18,352 bases of DNA. Origin: Candidatus Altimarinota bacterium (GTDB lineage Bacteria > Patescibacteriota > Gracilibacteria > BD1-5 > UBA2023). Below are positions 7,673 to 16,982 of the stretch, one piece after another; the stretch's first letter is position 1, and the number at the start of each line of letters is the position of its first letter. Location of the stretch: assembly GCA_003488655.1 (NCBI GenBank), contig DNKW01000080.1, positions 5,995-24,346 of the forward strand, written 5' to 3'. Both the position numbers and the translations under genes were made by a program. The notes under the pieces were generated by a model. The model was not told the origin of the DNA, did not search any database, and saw only the letters and a list, made by a program, of their open reading frames with translations.

Positions 7673-9382
7673 TTATTCATCATCATTTTCTTCCATTCTC
7701 TCTTTCTTGGTACGTCGTCCTTTTCGCTCAGGTTTTTCTCACTTTGGTGCGGATTTTTTCTCTGCTTTTTTCTCGAGTTCTTCTCGGTTCTTCGCCTTCT
7801 CTTCATGGTGTTTCTCCGCATCGTCTTTGAGACGTTCATCCTTGAGGCCTCCTCACTTCTTGAAGATACTTTCACGACCCTTGAGTTCGAGGATGATGGG
7901 AGTTCCGGCAAATCCGAAGAATTCACGGATGCGATTTTCGATATAACGTCTGTAAGAGAAATGGAAATGACTCTCATTGTTAACCGATATCATAAACTTC
8001 GGAGGATTGATGTCTACTTGAGAACCGTAATAGATTTTTGGCTTGTGAGCCTTTCTATTTCCGGTCGGGGCATGCTGGTAAGTAATTTGCGAGAGAAAAT
8101 CGTTGAAAACTCCTGTTTTCACGCGTTTATTTCGCTCATCTCGAATCTTGAAAGCGATATCGAGAATTGCATTGATACGTTTCCCATCCACCGCGGAGGT
8201 AAATACGGGAGTTACGTAGGAAATGAAATCAAATTCGTGATTGATGTATTCGATATATCGGTTCATGATAGTTGATCCGGAGTATCGCTCATCGGTCGTG
8301 GACATTTCAGGGGCACGATTGTGAGGCTTGATAGGGGATTCCGGAAGGGGAGGCAGTTTATTTCCTCGAGCTTTCGATTTCGCGAGCTTTTCTGTCTCGG
8401 ATTTTGCTTTGTCGGCTTGGCGTTGTGCTTCTCTTTCTTCGAGAGTCTGAACGGTTGGGCGAGCGAGAATTTTATCCCACTTGTTGCATACGAGGATGAT
8501 ACCTTTTTTCTCCTCGAGAGCCCTTTCCACGACGTGTTTATCTTGGGAAGTGATTCCCTCATCTGCATCGATAACGATAGCAACCAAGTCGGCACGAGTG
8601 ATGGATCGTTCGGAGCGCATCACACTCCACTGCTCAAGATTCGCACTTCCGATTTTCCCGGATCGGCGTATCCCGGCTGTATCTATGAGAACGATTTTTT
8701 CTCCGTTCCATTCCACGATGGAATCGATGGAGTCTCGAGTCGTTCCCGGCATATCCCGAACCATTGCGCGATTCGTTCCAGTGAGAGCATTGATAAGGCT
8801 CGATTTTCCGACATTGGGTCGTCCGATAATAGCGAGCTTGAGCATCCCGTCATCATAGATTGCCTCCTCATAAGAGAGTCCCTGTTCTTTGAGACTATGA
8901 ATCATCGCAAGTTTGAGTATATCGAGTCCTCTGTCATGGGCGGTACTCGTGATGACAAAGTCGTCGAATCCGAGAGAAGCAAGCGCATAGGCCTCATTCA
9001 TACGTTCAATATTATCCGCTTTGTTAGCAACGACGATAACCTTCTTTCCAGATTTCCGAAGGAGTTTGGCGATCTCTTCATCGAGAGCGGTAAGACGGTC
9101 GTACTCAAGTACAAAGAGGATGAGATCGGAACGAGAGATAGACTCCTGTACGCGATTTCGGATATCCGAAAGGATCTCATCATCACTTCCTATAGTGAGA
9201 CCTCCGGAATCGGCAAGTATATAGGAGATATGATTTTCCGGGTCGTGCATCTGATATTCAACGATATCTCGCGTGGTGTTTTCGATATCCGAAACGATGG
9301 CGATTTTGTGCCCGGAAAGAACATTAAAAAGGCTCGATTTTCCGACATTGGGACGTCCGACAATAGTGATTCGTGCAATCAT
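7673..9382 (-). CDS. der: GTPase Der (EngA) with UGA-coded C-terminal tail
   Basis: This double-GTPase acts in 50S ribosome subunit assembly. Domain 1 has GRPNVGKSS at residues ~9-17, DSGG and NKAD. Domain 2 has a second GRPNVGKSSLINALTG, DTAG, NKWD (N300) and the G5 TSA near 395-397. A KH-like domain follows (IYYGSQVDINPPKFMISVN). Between NKWD and TSA there are ~95 residues, about 60 more than usual. They form a charged Lys/Glu/Ala and Pro-rich insert. Reading two TGA codons as glycine (residues 510 and 548) extends the protein by 60 residues to 569 aa, as a highly charged tail (KDERLKDDAEKHHEE..., ending ENDDE), stop TAA at 7673-7675. Under the standard code the protein would end at residue 509. 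The ATG at 9382 precedes MIARITIVGRPNVGKS directly; no SD. Confidence 0.95.
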
Positions 9383-9397
9383 AAAAAATGGATTAGT

Positions 9398-9509
9398 GTC
9401 ATTCCCGTGGAGACGGGAATCTTCCTTGTATTAAGAAATTTTAAACAAGACTTTTTCTATTATTTCCCCTTCGGGATAATTGGTAGATACCCTCCTTCGA
9501 GGGAATGAC
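9398..9509. repeat. 112-base palindromic element, MITE/REPIN-like
   Basis: The ends GTCATTCCC (9398-9406) and GGGAATGAC (9501-9509) are exact inverted repeats. Inside are three small hairpins: ATTCCCGT-ggag-ACGGGAAT (9401-9420), TCCC-cttc-GGGA (9465-9476) and CCCTC-cttc-GAGGG (9490-9503). Short intergenic palindromes of the GTCATTCCCG type are widespread non-coding repeats in bacteria. No reading frame is present. It lies between der and the next minus-strand gene. Confidence 0.65.
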
Positions 9510-9528
9510 GTTTTAGTAAAATCATATA

Positions 9529-9555
9529 AAAAATGCTAAATTGTCTAGCATTTTT
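9529..9555 (-). terminator. AT-rich hairpin terminator
   Basis: AAAAATGCTA (9529-9538) pairs exactly with TAGCATTTTT (9546-9555) across a 7-base loop. On the minus strand the stem ends in a run of T and lies about 50 bases after the TAG of the exported-protein gene at 9607. It could also work on the plus strand, but no plus-strand gene ends here. Confidence 0.55.
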
Positions 9556-9606
9556 AGATTATATGGCGACGAGTATAGTGAAAAGACGGGAAAAAGCAAA
9601 AAGAAT

Positions 9607-10182
9607 CTATTTCTGCTGAGCAAGATGGGAGATTTTAGTATTCAAATTTTCTTGAATATAGGAAAAAACAGAGGAAAGAATCTTTTTTCTGTTCTCAGAG
9701 ATATTTCGAGAGTTGATTATCTGAATTTTTGTACTGATATCGCCTCGTATTTTCTCAAGAAGTTTCGATTGGGCTACCGGATTATTATTTGTTACACGCT
9801 CGAGACTCATATTTAAATTAGCGAGTATCTTGTCGATTTTAATCTTGTATGATTCGATCAAAAAGGTATTGATGTCATTGATGGTTTTTTCCTTGTCCTT
9901 TTTTTGTTCCTCTGTTTCCTGTTTCCCAGAAGAAGTTTCTTCTGTTGTTTCCGATTTCATCGAAGATTCTTTGTCATCGGATTCCTCTTTTGTCACAGAA
10001 TTATTATTCGTTACTCCACTTATGGTTGTCGCATGGTTGTTAAGTACAATGGTAGTACTCTCATTCGACGCTATCTCTATTGACGCATCTTCCGTCTCGG
10101 TGACTATTTTTTCCGTAGCAAAAACGTCCATAGCAGAGAATATGGAGAGCATGACAATAACAAACTTCAGGAGAGTATGCAC
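9607..10182 (-). CDS. Exported Ser/Thr/Glu-rich protein, unknown function
   Basis: I do not recognise this protein. A GTG start at 10180-10182 gives 191 aa with a classic signal peptide: HTLLKFVIVMLSIFSAMDVFA, probable cleavage before TEK. The middle (residues ~25-105) is low complexity, rich in Thr, Ser, Asn and Glu, probably an extended linker. The last ~85 residues (from INDINTFLIESYKIKIDKIL) look alpha-helical, possibly coiled coil, ending HLAQQK. A TTG at 10252-10254 would add 24 residues but put a hydrophilic, partly aromatic lead before the signal peptide. The GTG is preferred because a TATTAT box lies 11 bases upstream. No UGA codons; stop TAG. It stands alone between a terminator and the kinase operon. 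Confidence 0.65.
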   Translation of the reverse strand: MHTLLKFVIVMLSIFSAMDVFATEKIVTETEDASIEIASNESTTIVLNNHATTISGVTNNNSVTKEESDDKESSMKSETTEETSSGKQETEEQKKDKEKTINDINTFLIESYKIKIDKILANLNMSLERVTNNNPVAQSKLLEKIRGDISTKIQIINSRNISENRKKILSSVFSYIQENLNTKISHLAQQK

Positions 10183-10193
10183 GAAACGGATAT

Positions 10194-10199
10194 ATAATA
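10194..10199 (-). promoter_or_regulatory. Probable -10 box for the exported protein gene
   Basis: TATTAT on the minus strand is 11 bases before the GTG start, which would leave a leader of only a few bases. The -35 is poor. It favours the GTG over the upstream TTG start. Confidence 0.3.
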
Positions 10200-10331
10200 A
10201 ATTAAGATATAGATTCTTAATATACTCTCTTTTGTGAAAAAACAAAATCGTCAAGGTGAATAATTCGTGAAGAGATTTTATATTAAATTAACAGAAGCTC
10301 AAGTATGGGTATATAGGTTTATTATTTCTCT

Positions 10332-10379
10332 TTGAGACGAAGTCAGTGGATATTCTTTAGTCTTCCAAGACCGTCTCAA
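10332..10379. other. Stem-loop after the histidine kinase gene
   Basis: TTGAGACG (10332-10339) pairs with CGTCTCAA (10372-10379); a small inner hairpin GTC...GAC is possible. It begins about 16 bases past the kinase stop on the minus strand but is not followed by a T-run. It may be a factor-dependent terminator or an mRNA 3' protecting structure. The rest of the 10183-10394 gap shows no gene. Confidence 0.4.
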
Positions 10380-10394
10380 TATCGAAATAAAATC

Positions 10395-11759
10395 CTATAC
10401 ACCCGATATGATGCAAGGCTCATTTGCGAAGCTCATTTTGAGACAGAATCCTTTCCCGGTGTCGCTTTCGATAAGGAGTGTTCCTTTGTGAAGTGAGACT
10501 ATTTTCTCTATTATAGAAAGTCCTATTCCAATTCCGTGGTTGTTTGAGGCACTTCGGGACTTGTCTACCTGGTAGAATTTCTCTCGGATAAAGGCAATCT
10601 CTTTTTTTGGAACTCCCTTTCCATCATCTCGGAAAGTGATGAAAATTTTCCCATTTCTTTCGCTGCTTTTTATGGTCAGAACTTTTCCTTCCCCCGAATA
10701 TTTTATGAAATTCGAGAAGATATTATGGAGAAGTTGAATAAATTTGCTTTCATCAAAATGGAGAACAAGAGGAGATTTGTTTTTCAGAATAATAATTTGT
10801 TGTTTTTGTTTTGTGAGAAGGGGGATGTATTCTTCTTGCAAATGTCCTATGAGTTTCATGAAATCGACAGAAGTGAACTTGAGTGTCTCAATATCCGTTT
10901 GCTCCAGCTTTTCATATTCCATAATGGAGCCGGTAATTTCTATCAAACGATTGATCTCTCTGTGGAGAAGTGCATAATTTTTTGGAGTGCTTTCTATAAT
11001 ACCGTCGTCCATCCCTTCTAGATAGCACTTGATAGCGGTGATAGGAGTTTTTATCTCATGGCTTAAATCCGAGAGGAGATCGGAACGGATTTTTTGCTGA
11101 TGGCTGAGGTTTTTATTGAGTGCATTGATAGTTCCGATAAGTGCTCAAAATTCATCCTTTTTTTTGTATTCGATCTGGCGGTACCCTTTTCGGGAGATGA
11201 TATCGGAAAGATTTTCTACAATGAACTGAATGGGGCGGAAAGAGAGACGTATCCAGAGCCAGGAGACGATCAAAACAAGAACGATAACCAGAATATTTAT
11301 AAAAAACATTGCCCGAATGGTTTTCAATAGGAATTGCCCTTCCGGTGTCGTGTTATGAAGAAAGGAAAAATTGAAGATTCAGGAGAAAAAAGAGTCGAGA
11401 GCTTTGACGAAAAGTACTTGTTCGATGGAATTTTCCGGAATTCCTATCTTTTGGAGAGAATCTATGACGGATGGCGCATATGTTCTTGGATTGGCGGAAA
11501 AATGTTCCAAAGAAGCGGAGATTCCCGAAAGGTCAGAGAGGATTTTTTTATACTCTTCTATCGTCGCATCGTCCAGATTTTTTGTTTTTGTAAAAGCGGA
11601 GATGAGATCGAAATTGATATCGGGAACCTCTTGTTTTATGCTCGTCAAATACTCTGAAAAATACTCTGTTGCGAAGTATTTCAGTGCAAAAATATTTACC
11701 CCAATCGTCATAATGAGAACGAGGAATATGTAGATGAGGAATTTTTGAGAAAATTTCAT
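10395..11759 (-). CDS. Membrane sensor histidine kinase, UGA-recoded
   Basis: This is a 454-aa sensor kinase in the inner membrane. TM1 spans ~7-27 (YIFLVLIMTIGVNIFAL), followed by an extracytoplasmic sensor region of about 115 residues. TM2 is at ~150-170 (FINILVIVLVLIVSWLW), then a HAMP-like linker. The H-box is SDLSHEIKTPITAI with phospho-acceptor His234. The ATPase part has the N-box (LLHNIFSNFIKYSGEG), G1 FRDDGKGVP, the F-box region and G2 NHGIGIGLSII. Two TGA codons read as glycine: residue 127 in the sensor domain and residue 205 (KDEF-G-ALIGTIN) between HAMP and H-box. Without recoding the gene splits into three, with the H-box orphaned. It starts 7 bases after the response regulator stop, so the two form one operon. 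The signal is unknown. It stops at TAG. Confidence 0.93.
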
Positions 11760-11766
11760 GGAAAAT

Positions 11767-12456
11767 CTATAAAGAGGATTTTACAATTCTGTAGCCGATT
11801 CATCGGATCGTTTCTATGTTGGCAGCATCTCCGATTTTTTTGCGGAGATTTTTCATATGCGTATCAATAGTGCGGTCGTAGAGATAGTGATCATACCCGA
11901 TAATCTCTTTCATGAGCGTTTCTCTCTCTACAATATGATCCTGATGTTCGATGAGATAAGCGAGAATCAGAAACTCTGTTTTCGTCACTTTTATGATATT
12001 GTCCGAAATCTTCAGGAGATATTCACCCATATCGAGGGTGATGGTTTCAAAAGACAGTACCAACTCTTTTTTTTCTTGATTCGATTGCTTCCCGAGACGT
12101 TTGAGTATGGCTCCTATGCGAGCGACGAGTTCTCGCGGAGAAAAAGGTTTCGATATATAATCATCGGCTCCGAGCTCAAGAGCTCGTACTTTGTCATCCT
12201 CGCCATCACGTGCAGAGAGTATGATGATGGGAACGATACTTGTTTCTCTCAGCTCTTTACATACGGAAAAACCATCTTTTTTTGGAAGATTGAGATCGAG
12301 AATAATGAGATCGAAACTCTCTCCGGATTTTTTAAACAGCTCTATGGCACCTTCTCAATCATGAGCGGTGCTCATCTTTATGCTGCTTTTGGTAAGATAG
12401 AGCGAAAGAGAATTGACGATTCCCGGGTCATCTTCGACGAGGAGGATATGGGTCAT
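11767..12456 (-). CDS. OmpR-family response regulator, UGA-recoded
   Basis: This is a 229-aa DNA-binding response regulator. The receiver domain starts MTHILLVEDDPG with the acidic pocket. The phospho-acceptor is D54 (LIILDLNLP), with switch residue S81 (LSARDG) and conserved K103 (ISKPFSP). The C-terminal winged helix (TKTEFLILAYLIEH, then YDRTIDTHMKNLRKKIG) is typical OmpR/PhoB. TGA is read as glycine at residue 34 (AHD-G-EGA) and residue 219 (IR-G-IGYRIV). The second is the family's near-invariant glycine, giving strong independent support for the recoding. It lies 12 bases after the stop of the 134-aa gene and 7 bases before the kinase, in the same direction. No SD. It stops at TAG. Confidence 0.95.
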
Positions 12457-12468
12457 ATAATGGATATT

Positions 12469-12873
12469 TTATTGTTCGTTGGGTCGAAGATAATCAAATC
12501 ACTTTCCATTTTGTCCTATTGGTATTCCATTCAGAGAATCTTGTACTTTTATGGGAAGTCCGTCTTCCAAAGCTCTCGTTATAGGACTAAAGTCCGTATC
12601 CCAAAAATCCTTGGATTCTATAATCTTTTCGGTTTTTCCCTGTGTTCTCATTCGCAATGTTGCGACTGATTCGCAAGTAAGGGCATAGAGGTAGATGAGT
12701 GGTGCTCAAGGGATAGTAATGAGAAGATTTTCAAAACTATACTGTAGAATCTCCTCACTGCTGGGTTCGGAAGCTCATTTCTTGGCTAAACGCGTTTCGT
12801 TCTCTCGAGCGGTTACATTAAAGAAGTTTTCGTCAAAACGTTCAGAAACCCTCTCTCGGAAATTGGAATTCAT
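12469..12873 (-). CDS. Hidden 134-aa protein of a two-component operon
   Basis: I do not recognise this protein. It appears only when three TGA codons are read as glycine (residues 33, 56 and 125): AKK-G-ASEP, TIP-G-APLI and GK-G-FDY. It starts ATGAATTCC and ends NEQ-TAA. It has no signal peptide and no clear membrane segment; residues ~53-70 (ITIPGAPLIYLYALTCES) are moderately hydrophobic. The N-terminus is charged (RERVSERFDENF). The C-terminal part (DFWDTDFSPI, then PIKVQDSLNGIPIGQNG) suggests a small soluble beta-rich fold. It precedes the response regulator by 12 bases on the same strand and follows a secreted-protein gene by 28. Context suggests a third component or ligand/sensor adaptor of the two-component system; that is inference. 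Codon usage matches its neighbours. Confidence 0.75.
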
Positions 12874-12901
12874 AAATTTATGAGTAATGTTAAAATAACT
12901 T

Positions 12902-13909
12902 TTATTTTTTCTTACAAAGAGTACTATAATACGCACTTATATCTGTTTTTTTGGCAATCTTTCCGATAACTGCCGCATCACAGGCAATGGTTCGTTCAAA
13001 AGCGGTTCCCTGGAGGGCCTCCATCTTCTTTATCTCAGCGAGAGATTCTTCATATTTCCCGACGATATAATAGCTTCGATATCGGATGCGAAGCACTTCA
13101 AGATCGTTCGGATTCTTGAGGATATAGCTATCGGAGAGTTTCAATGCATCGAGAAGCTTGGTTTTGTCATATGCTGTTTTAATCTGAGCGAGCGTTACTT
13201 CGGTTGTCGTGACATTTCCAGAAGAAGCGGAAGGAGGAGTTATCGTATTGGTGTTTCCGCCAGTACTAATTACTCCATCGAGAAGCTTCCCTTTATAGTT
13301 CGGATTTTTTATACGGGTTCGCAGGGAGTTTACATAGGGATTGCTTCCGAAAACGGTTCGATACTTCTGTACCGTATAATCGAGATCAAAGAGTCCGATT
13401 TTTGTAAGACTGAGATTGTTGTCGAAAGTATAGAGGATTTTGGTTTTGAAAGCCGTTATCCCCGGAGGATTGCTTCCGTCATCGAGAGAGAGGAAAAAAG
13501 CATTTGGTTCTATGAATTCAAAGAGGCCAACGGCGGTATATCCGGGAAGATTATTTTCCGAGAGGATAGCTCCGAGTTGTTTATTGACCTGTTTTATGAC
13601 ACTGTCATAAACATCGGATTTCGATGTTGTTGCGGTAACTACTGCCGAAGGAGTGGCTATCGTTGGGGTGATGATTGCAGCGGGAGCGTCCACAGTTACA
13701 CTAGTTCCTTTGAGGCTTGCGATCTCTTTTTTAAGAGTATCGTTTTCTGTTTGCAGTTCAGTAATCCGTGTTTCATACTTTTGTATGAGTTTCGCCACTG
13801 TATCCGTTAGAATCGCTTTCATATCGGATATATCATCGGCTCGGACGAGAGAAACAGAGCTGATGAGTCCGACAAGAATAATAGGAAGAAGGTATTTTTT
13901 AGTGAACAT
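12902..13909 (-). CDS. Secreted coiled-coil protein with TPR-like C-terminus
   Basis: This 335-aa protein has a signal peptide (KKYLLPIILVGLISSVSLVRA, cleavage likely before DDIS). A coiled coil follows at ~30-67 (LIQKYETRITELQTEN, then LKKEIASLKG). Next is an Ala/Thr/Val/Pro linker (~70-97) and a globular central region with aromatic residues. The C-terminal helical region has helix-turn-helix pairs like one or two TPRs (LDALKLSDSYILKNPNDLEVL, YYIVGKYEESLAEIKKMEAL). Two late cysteines (in IACDAAV and STLCKK) could form a disulfide. The specific function is unknown; protein-protein contact at the cell surface is likely. It has no UGA codon. Its own promoter lies just upstream. The next genes on the strand are the two-component set, 28 bases away. 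Confidence 0.75.
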   Translation of the reverse strand: MFTKKYLLPIILVGLISSVSLVRADDISDMKAILTDTVAKLIQKYETRITELQTENDTLKKEIASLKGTSVTVDAPAAIITPTIATPSAVVTATTSKSDVYDSVIKQVNKQLGAILSENNLPGYTAVGLFEFIEPNAFFLSLDDGSNPPGITAFKTKILYTFDNNLSLTKIGLFDLDYTVQKYRTVFGSNPYVNSLRTRIKNPNYKGKLLDGVISTGGNTNTITPPSASSGNVTTTEVTLAQIKTAYDKTKLLDALKLSDSYILKNPNDLEVLRIRYRSYYIVGKYEESLAEIKKMEALQGTAFERTIACDAAVIGKIAKKTDISAYYSTLCKKK

Positions 13910-13920
13910 ACGATGAGAAA

Positions 13921-13948
13921 ATTATAAGTAGAAAAGTTTATGAGCTAA
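13921..13948 (-). promoter_or_regulatory. Promoter with perfect TATAAT for the secreted coiled-coil gene
   Basis: On the minus strand TTAGCT (13943-13948), a 16-base spacer and TATAAT (13921-13926). The ATG at 13907-13909 is only 11 bases past the -10, so the transcript is nearly leaderless. It may also drive the downstream two-component genes. Confidence 0.6.
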
Positions 13949-14578
13949 CTATACCGATTCTTCTCGTAAAATCAACTTTTTTATCGGTGCGTAGCTCTTG
14001 CGGTGTATATCGGACGGGTTATGGATGTTGAGAAGTTCTTCATGAAGGCGTGTTCCATATCCTTTATGCTTCTCGAATCCATAATTCGGATAGGTTATCG
14101 CAAGGCGTTCCATCAGAGTATCTCGGCTCACTTTTGCGAGTATGGAGGCGGCTTGGATCTCCGGAATGAAGGTATCCCCCCGGACAATATATTTTACTTT
14201 TTCTTGCTCAATGGCATCAAACCGGTAATTATCCCGTCCGTCTATTTTTATAAATTCAAAGCTTTCTCACACTTGCAAAAGCACTTGAGCCAAAGCTTCT
14301 TGCATCGCCAATCGATTCGCCTCTCTGATTCCCACTTGGTCGATAATCTCGGAACCGATAATCCCCACTCATCCGAAACAAAATCCCAGAGAGATGGATT
14401 CCTGCATCATCTCGAAAATCTCCCTCCGCTTCTTGGGAGAAAGTTTCTTGGAATCGTTGAGCAAGGGAGAGAAGTCGTACTTCGTTCCGGCTCGCATGGC
14501 GCACGCCCCGGCGACGACCGGCCCAGCCCAGGAGCCACGCCCTGCTTCATCAACTCAGAGGAGAAAGAGATTTTTCAT
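13949..14578 (-). CDS. rnhB: Ribonuclease HII (UGA read as Gly)
   Basis: It removes RNA from RNA-DNA hybrids and single ribonucleotides in DNA. The 209-aa protein becomes whole only with three TGA codons as glycine: residues 8, 70 and 104. Residue 8 gives LL-G-VDEAGRG, the conserved start of the active site, with catalytic D10 and E11. D113 (IKIDGRDNY) and D153 (ILAKVSRD) complete the DEDD set. NDSKKLSPKKR is the substrate-contact motif. The C-terminal HKGYGT and IHRKSYAPI are family hallmarks. Under the standard code only a ~60-aa C-terminal scrap is predicted. The ATG lies 10 bases after the stop of the S74 fibre gene, so it is probably co-transcribed with it; the two functions are unrelated. 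It stops at TAG. Confidence 0.97.
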
Positions 14579-14588
14579 GTATCTATTT

Positions 14589-16973
14589 TTATTGACATAT
14601 TTCCGCACTCGGATGGTCGAGGCAGACGAGGGATTTAAGAGAATCATTCTCTTTTTTCAGTTCTTTCGTTGCATTCACCAAAATAGGCACAAGCTTGTTA
14701 TAATCGATACTCCAGAGTTCTTTCGAATCGTCACTAGGCTTATTCACCGCTTCAGGTATAATCTTTTCCAATTCCTGCGCTATGAACCCTATGGTATGTA
14801 TTCATTCGGACGTAACTACGAGAGATCCACTCTGAAACTCTGAAGAATGATGAACATACTGTTTCGGATCTATTTTCATAATCTCGGATATCCCATATCT
14901 CAGATTTTCTTTCTCAGTTTTTACTCTTCCGTCGGAATACGTCGCCCATGCGTTTGCCTGTCACTGTCCGGCTGCACTGGCAGTGTTTGGAAGCTGGAGA
15001 CGATAGGTTGGAGAAGAAACTCAGATTCAGACATACCCCAAAGTATTTATACGCATACGTTCCGTGGCAAGGCTAGAAGAATTCCATCAGGTTGAGAAGA
15101 TCAATTGACCTTGATCATATCCCCCAGCACCTTCAACATGAATGGAAGCACCGTTATTGTACCCTCCTGCTGCGGTATTCAGAACTATTTTTGCAATTTT
15201 TGTTGAATTCACTGTAGCCGCATTTCCAGACCAATCATTGGAAATCACGATACCGGGAACATATGACCAGTCCAAAGGAGTCTTTGTAGGCCCATTATTA
15301 TCGTCGATTGCTTGTATATATAATGGTTTGGTTGTTTGCGGATTGGCAACCAAAGTTAATCTACTCCACGGATTCGTCGTCCCGATTCCGACCCTACCGT
15401 CACTCGTGATTCGCATTTTTTCATCCGCATTATCTAACTGTGTACCATCTTCCGCATTTCTTGTAAAAAACCCGAGAGAGGAAGCATAGCCGTTTGCAAG
15501 TTCTGAGATTGCGTAAATCCCGGCTCGTGCACGACTGTAATTATCGGTTTGGGAAAAGCTAATTCCCAATTTATCCCCGATAGCCGTTGTCGGAGAGGTG
15601 AGAACCAAGGGCTGATTCGCCGGCGTCGTACGGGTTACCGATTCAATATGTAATTTTGCTTCTGGACTCGTTGTCCCGATCCCCACATTTCCATCTCATC
15701 TTACACGAAACAAAGGATTGGCATTTGTCGCATCATTCACTACAAAGGCAGTATCACTTGAATTTGTTCCGGCACGAATAGCCGGACCGTATGCTTGACC
15801 AGAAGTTAAACTTGATTGAAATATAGCAGTGTACAGATTTGCGGCACCATTTACTTCGAGTTTTGCGGTTGGACTCACCGTTCCTATCCCCACATTTCCA
15901 CCGCTTGGCTGGAGAGATAATCCAGGGTATGCAGCCAAAGGCGACCCTGTCTGTAAAATCATCGCCTGTGTTCCACCTTCTACGCCGCTGGACTTAAAGT
16001 CCAATCGTGGCGTTCTTCCTGCAGAGGTGGTCTGAAAGGTTCCTATTGTACGGGAATCTCCGGCCGTCGTTTCATCTACAACAAGCCTCGTCGCTGGCGC
16101 CGTCGTTCCAATTCCGACATTTCCCCCACTTCCGAATACGACCCGATTTGCACCATTCCAGAAACGGAGCTCTTCACTCGTTTCATCATGGTAGATTCCC
16201 CAGAGAGGTTTGGTTCCGGATTGTATATCGAACTCCGCATTGGTTCCGGTGGTGGTTTTGAGGTGGAGAAGTCTATTTGGGGAAGGGGTTCCGATTCCGA
16301 CATTACCGGCAGTATCCACTGCTATCCGGTTTGCGCCGGCAGTGTCATCACCGAGATAGAAATTACCAGTAGAAGCAGAGTTTAATGTCCATTTATGCCC
16401 TGTTGATGGTGTTAAATTAGAAATGGATAGTTTTAATGAAGCACCGCTTCCTCCAGCAATAGATACCATCTCTCACGGATTCGTCGTCCCTATTCCGACA
16501 TTCCCTGTTGCATCTAATCGCATTTTCTCCGTGTTGTTGGTATAAAATACTATCGGTGCGTTATTAGCCTGTACTAAATATGCCGCGGTGGGAGAATATC
16601 CTACAGCAAAATATTGGCTTGATGGATTTGTTCCGGAAGCACGATAATAGGTTGCAGCACCTCCATTCGATTGGATATCCAAGGCACGTCCAAAATTTGC
16701 AGTATCTGTCGGATTCGCCGTTCCGATGCCCACATTCCCCCCCGTATAGTACGCAGTCGTTCCAGAACTTGTCCATTGGCTGGATATAACACCCCCGATT
16801 CGGCTATCCAGGTCATTTACGTTCCCTACGAGATTATTCCAGATAGTCGCCGTAAACTGTGTTCCGGTTGTGGCATCGCCCGTCATCGGTACCCAAGTGG
16901 CCGATACGATCAAGTACCCCGTAACGAGGAGAGCGGAAGTGATAAGAGTGAGACGGGAATAGAGATTTTTCAT
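14589..16973 (-). CDS. Secreted repeat fibre protein with S74 autochaperone
   Basis: This 794-aa protein has a signal peptide (~1-25, LTLITSALLVTGYLIVSA). Its body is made of blocks each ending in a GNVGIGT-x-x-P motif (eight copies). The C-terminus is a Peptidase_S74 intramolecular chaperone. The S74 start is YSDGRVK, with the putative nucleophile Ser680 and Lys685; families known in phage endosialidases cleave just before this Ser after trimerisation. The domain continues through IHTIGFIAQELEKIIPEAV and WSIDYNKLVPILVNATKEL into a final helix. Seven TGA codons read as glycine: residues 167, 426, 629, 649, 651, 671 and 724. Residues 649 and 651 are both glycines of a VGIG repeat. The likely form is a trimeric surface fibre or adhesin. 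Not a prophage gene by context, since no phage genes are nearby. It stops at TAA. Confidence 0.9.
15005..16741 (-). repeat. Eight VGIGT motif repeats in the fibre gene
   Basis: Within the fibre gene, short blocks encode (G)xVGIG(T)xxP eight times, near 16725, 16490, 16293, 16112, 15887, 15678, 15385 and 15020. Variants are GNVGIGTANP, GNVGIGTTNP, GNVGIGTPSP, GNVGIGTTAP, GNVGIGTVSP, GNVGIGTTSP, GRVGIGTTNP and GYVGIGVSSP. Spacing is irregular, about 60-120 residues. In the last copy both glycines are TGA. Such motifs are common in S74-bearing fibre proteins and mark turns between beta-structured units. Confidence 0.85.
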
Positions 16974-16982
16974 AGAGGAAGA

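Noticed and set aside
7666..7977. 103-codon minus frame over the der 3' end
   Set aside because: It is in another frame from the recoded Der tail, which continues the known protein smoothly with two glycine UGAs.
8321..9508. 395-codon open frame on the plus strand opposite der
   Set aside because: The minus strand encodes unmistakable Der motifs through this whole span; the plus frame is compositionally odd and unsupported.
14589..16973. Prophage tail-fibre gene
   Set aside because: The S74 and VGIG architecture resembles phage fibres, but the protein has a signal peptide and lies among cellular genes with no capsid, terminase, integrase or lysis gene in view.
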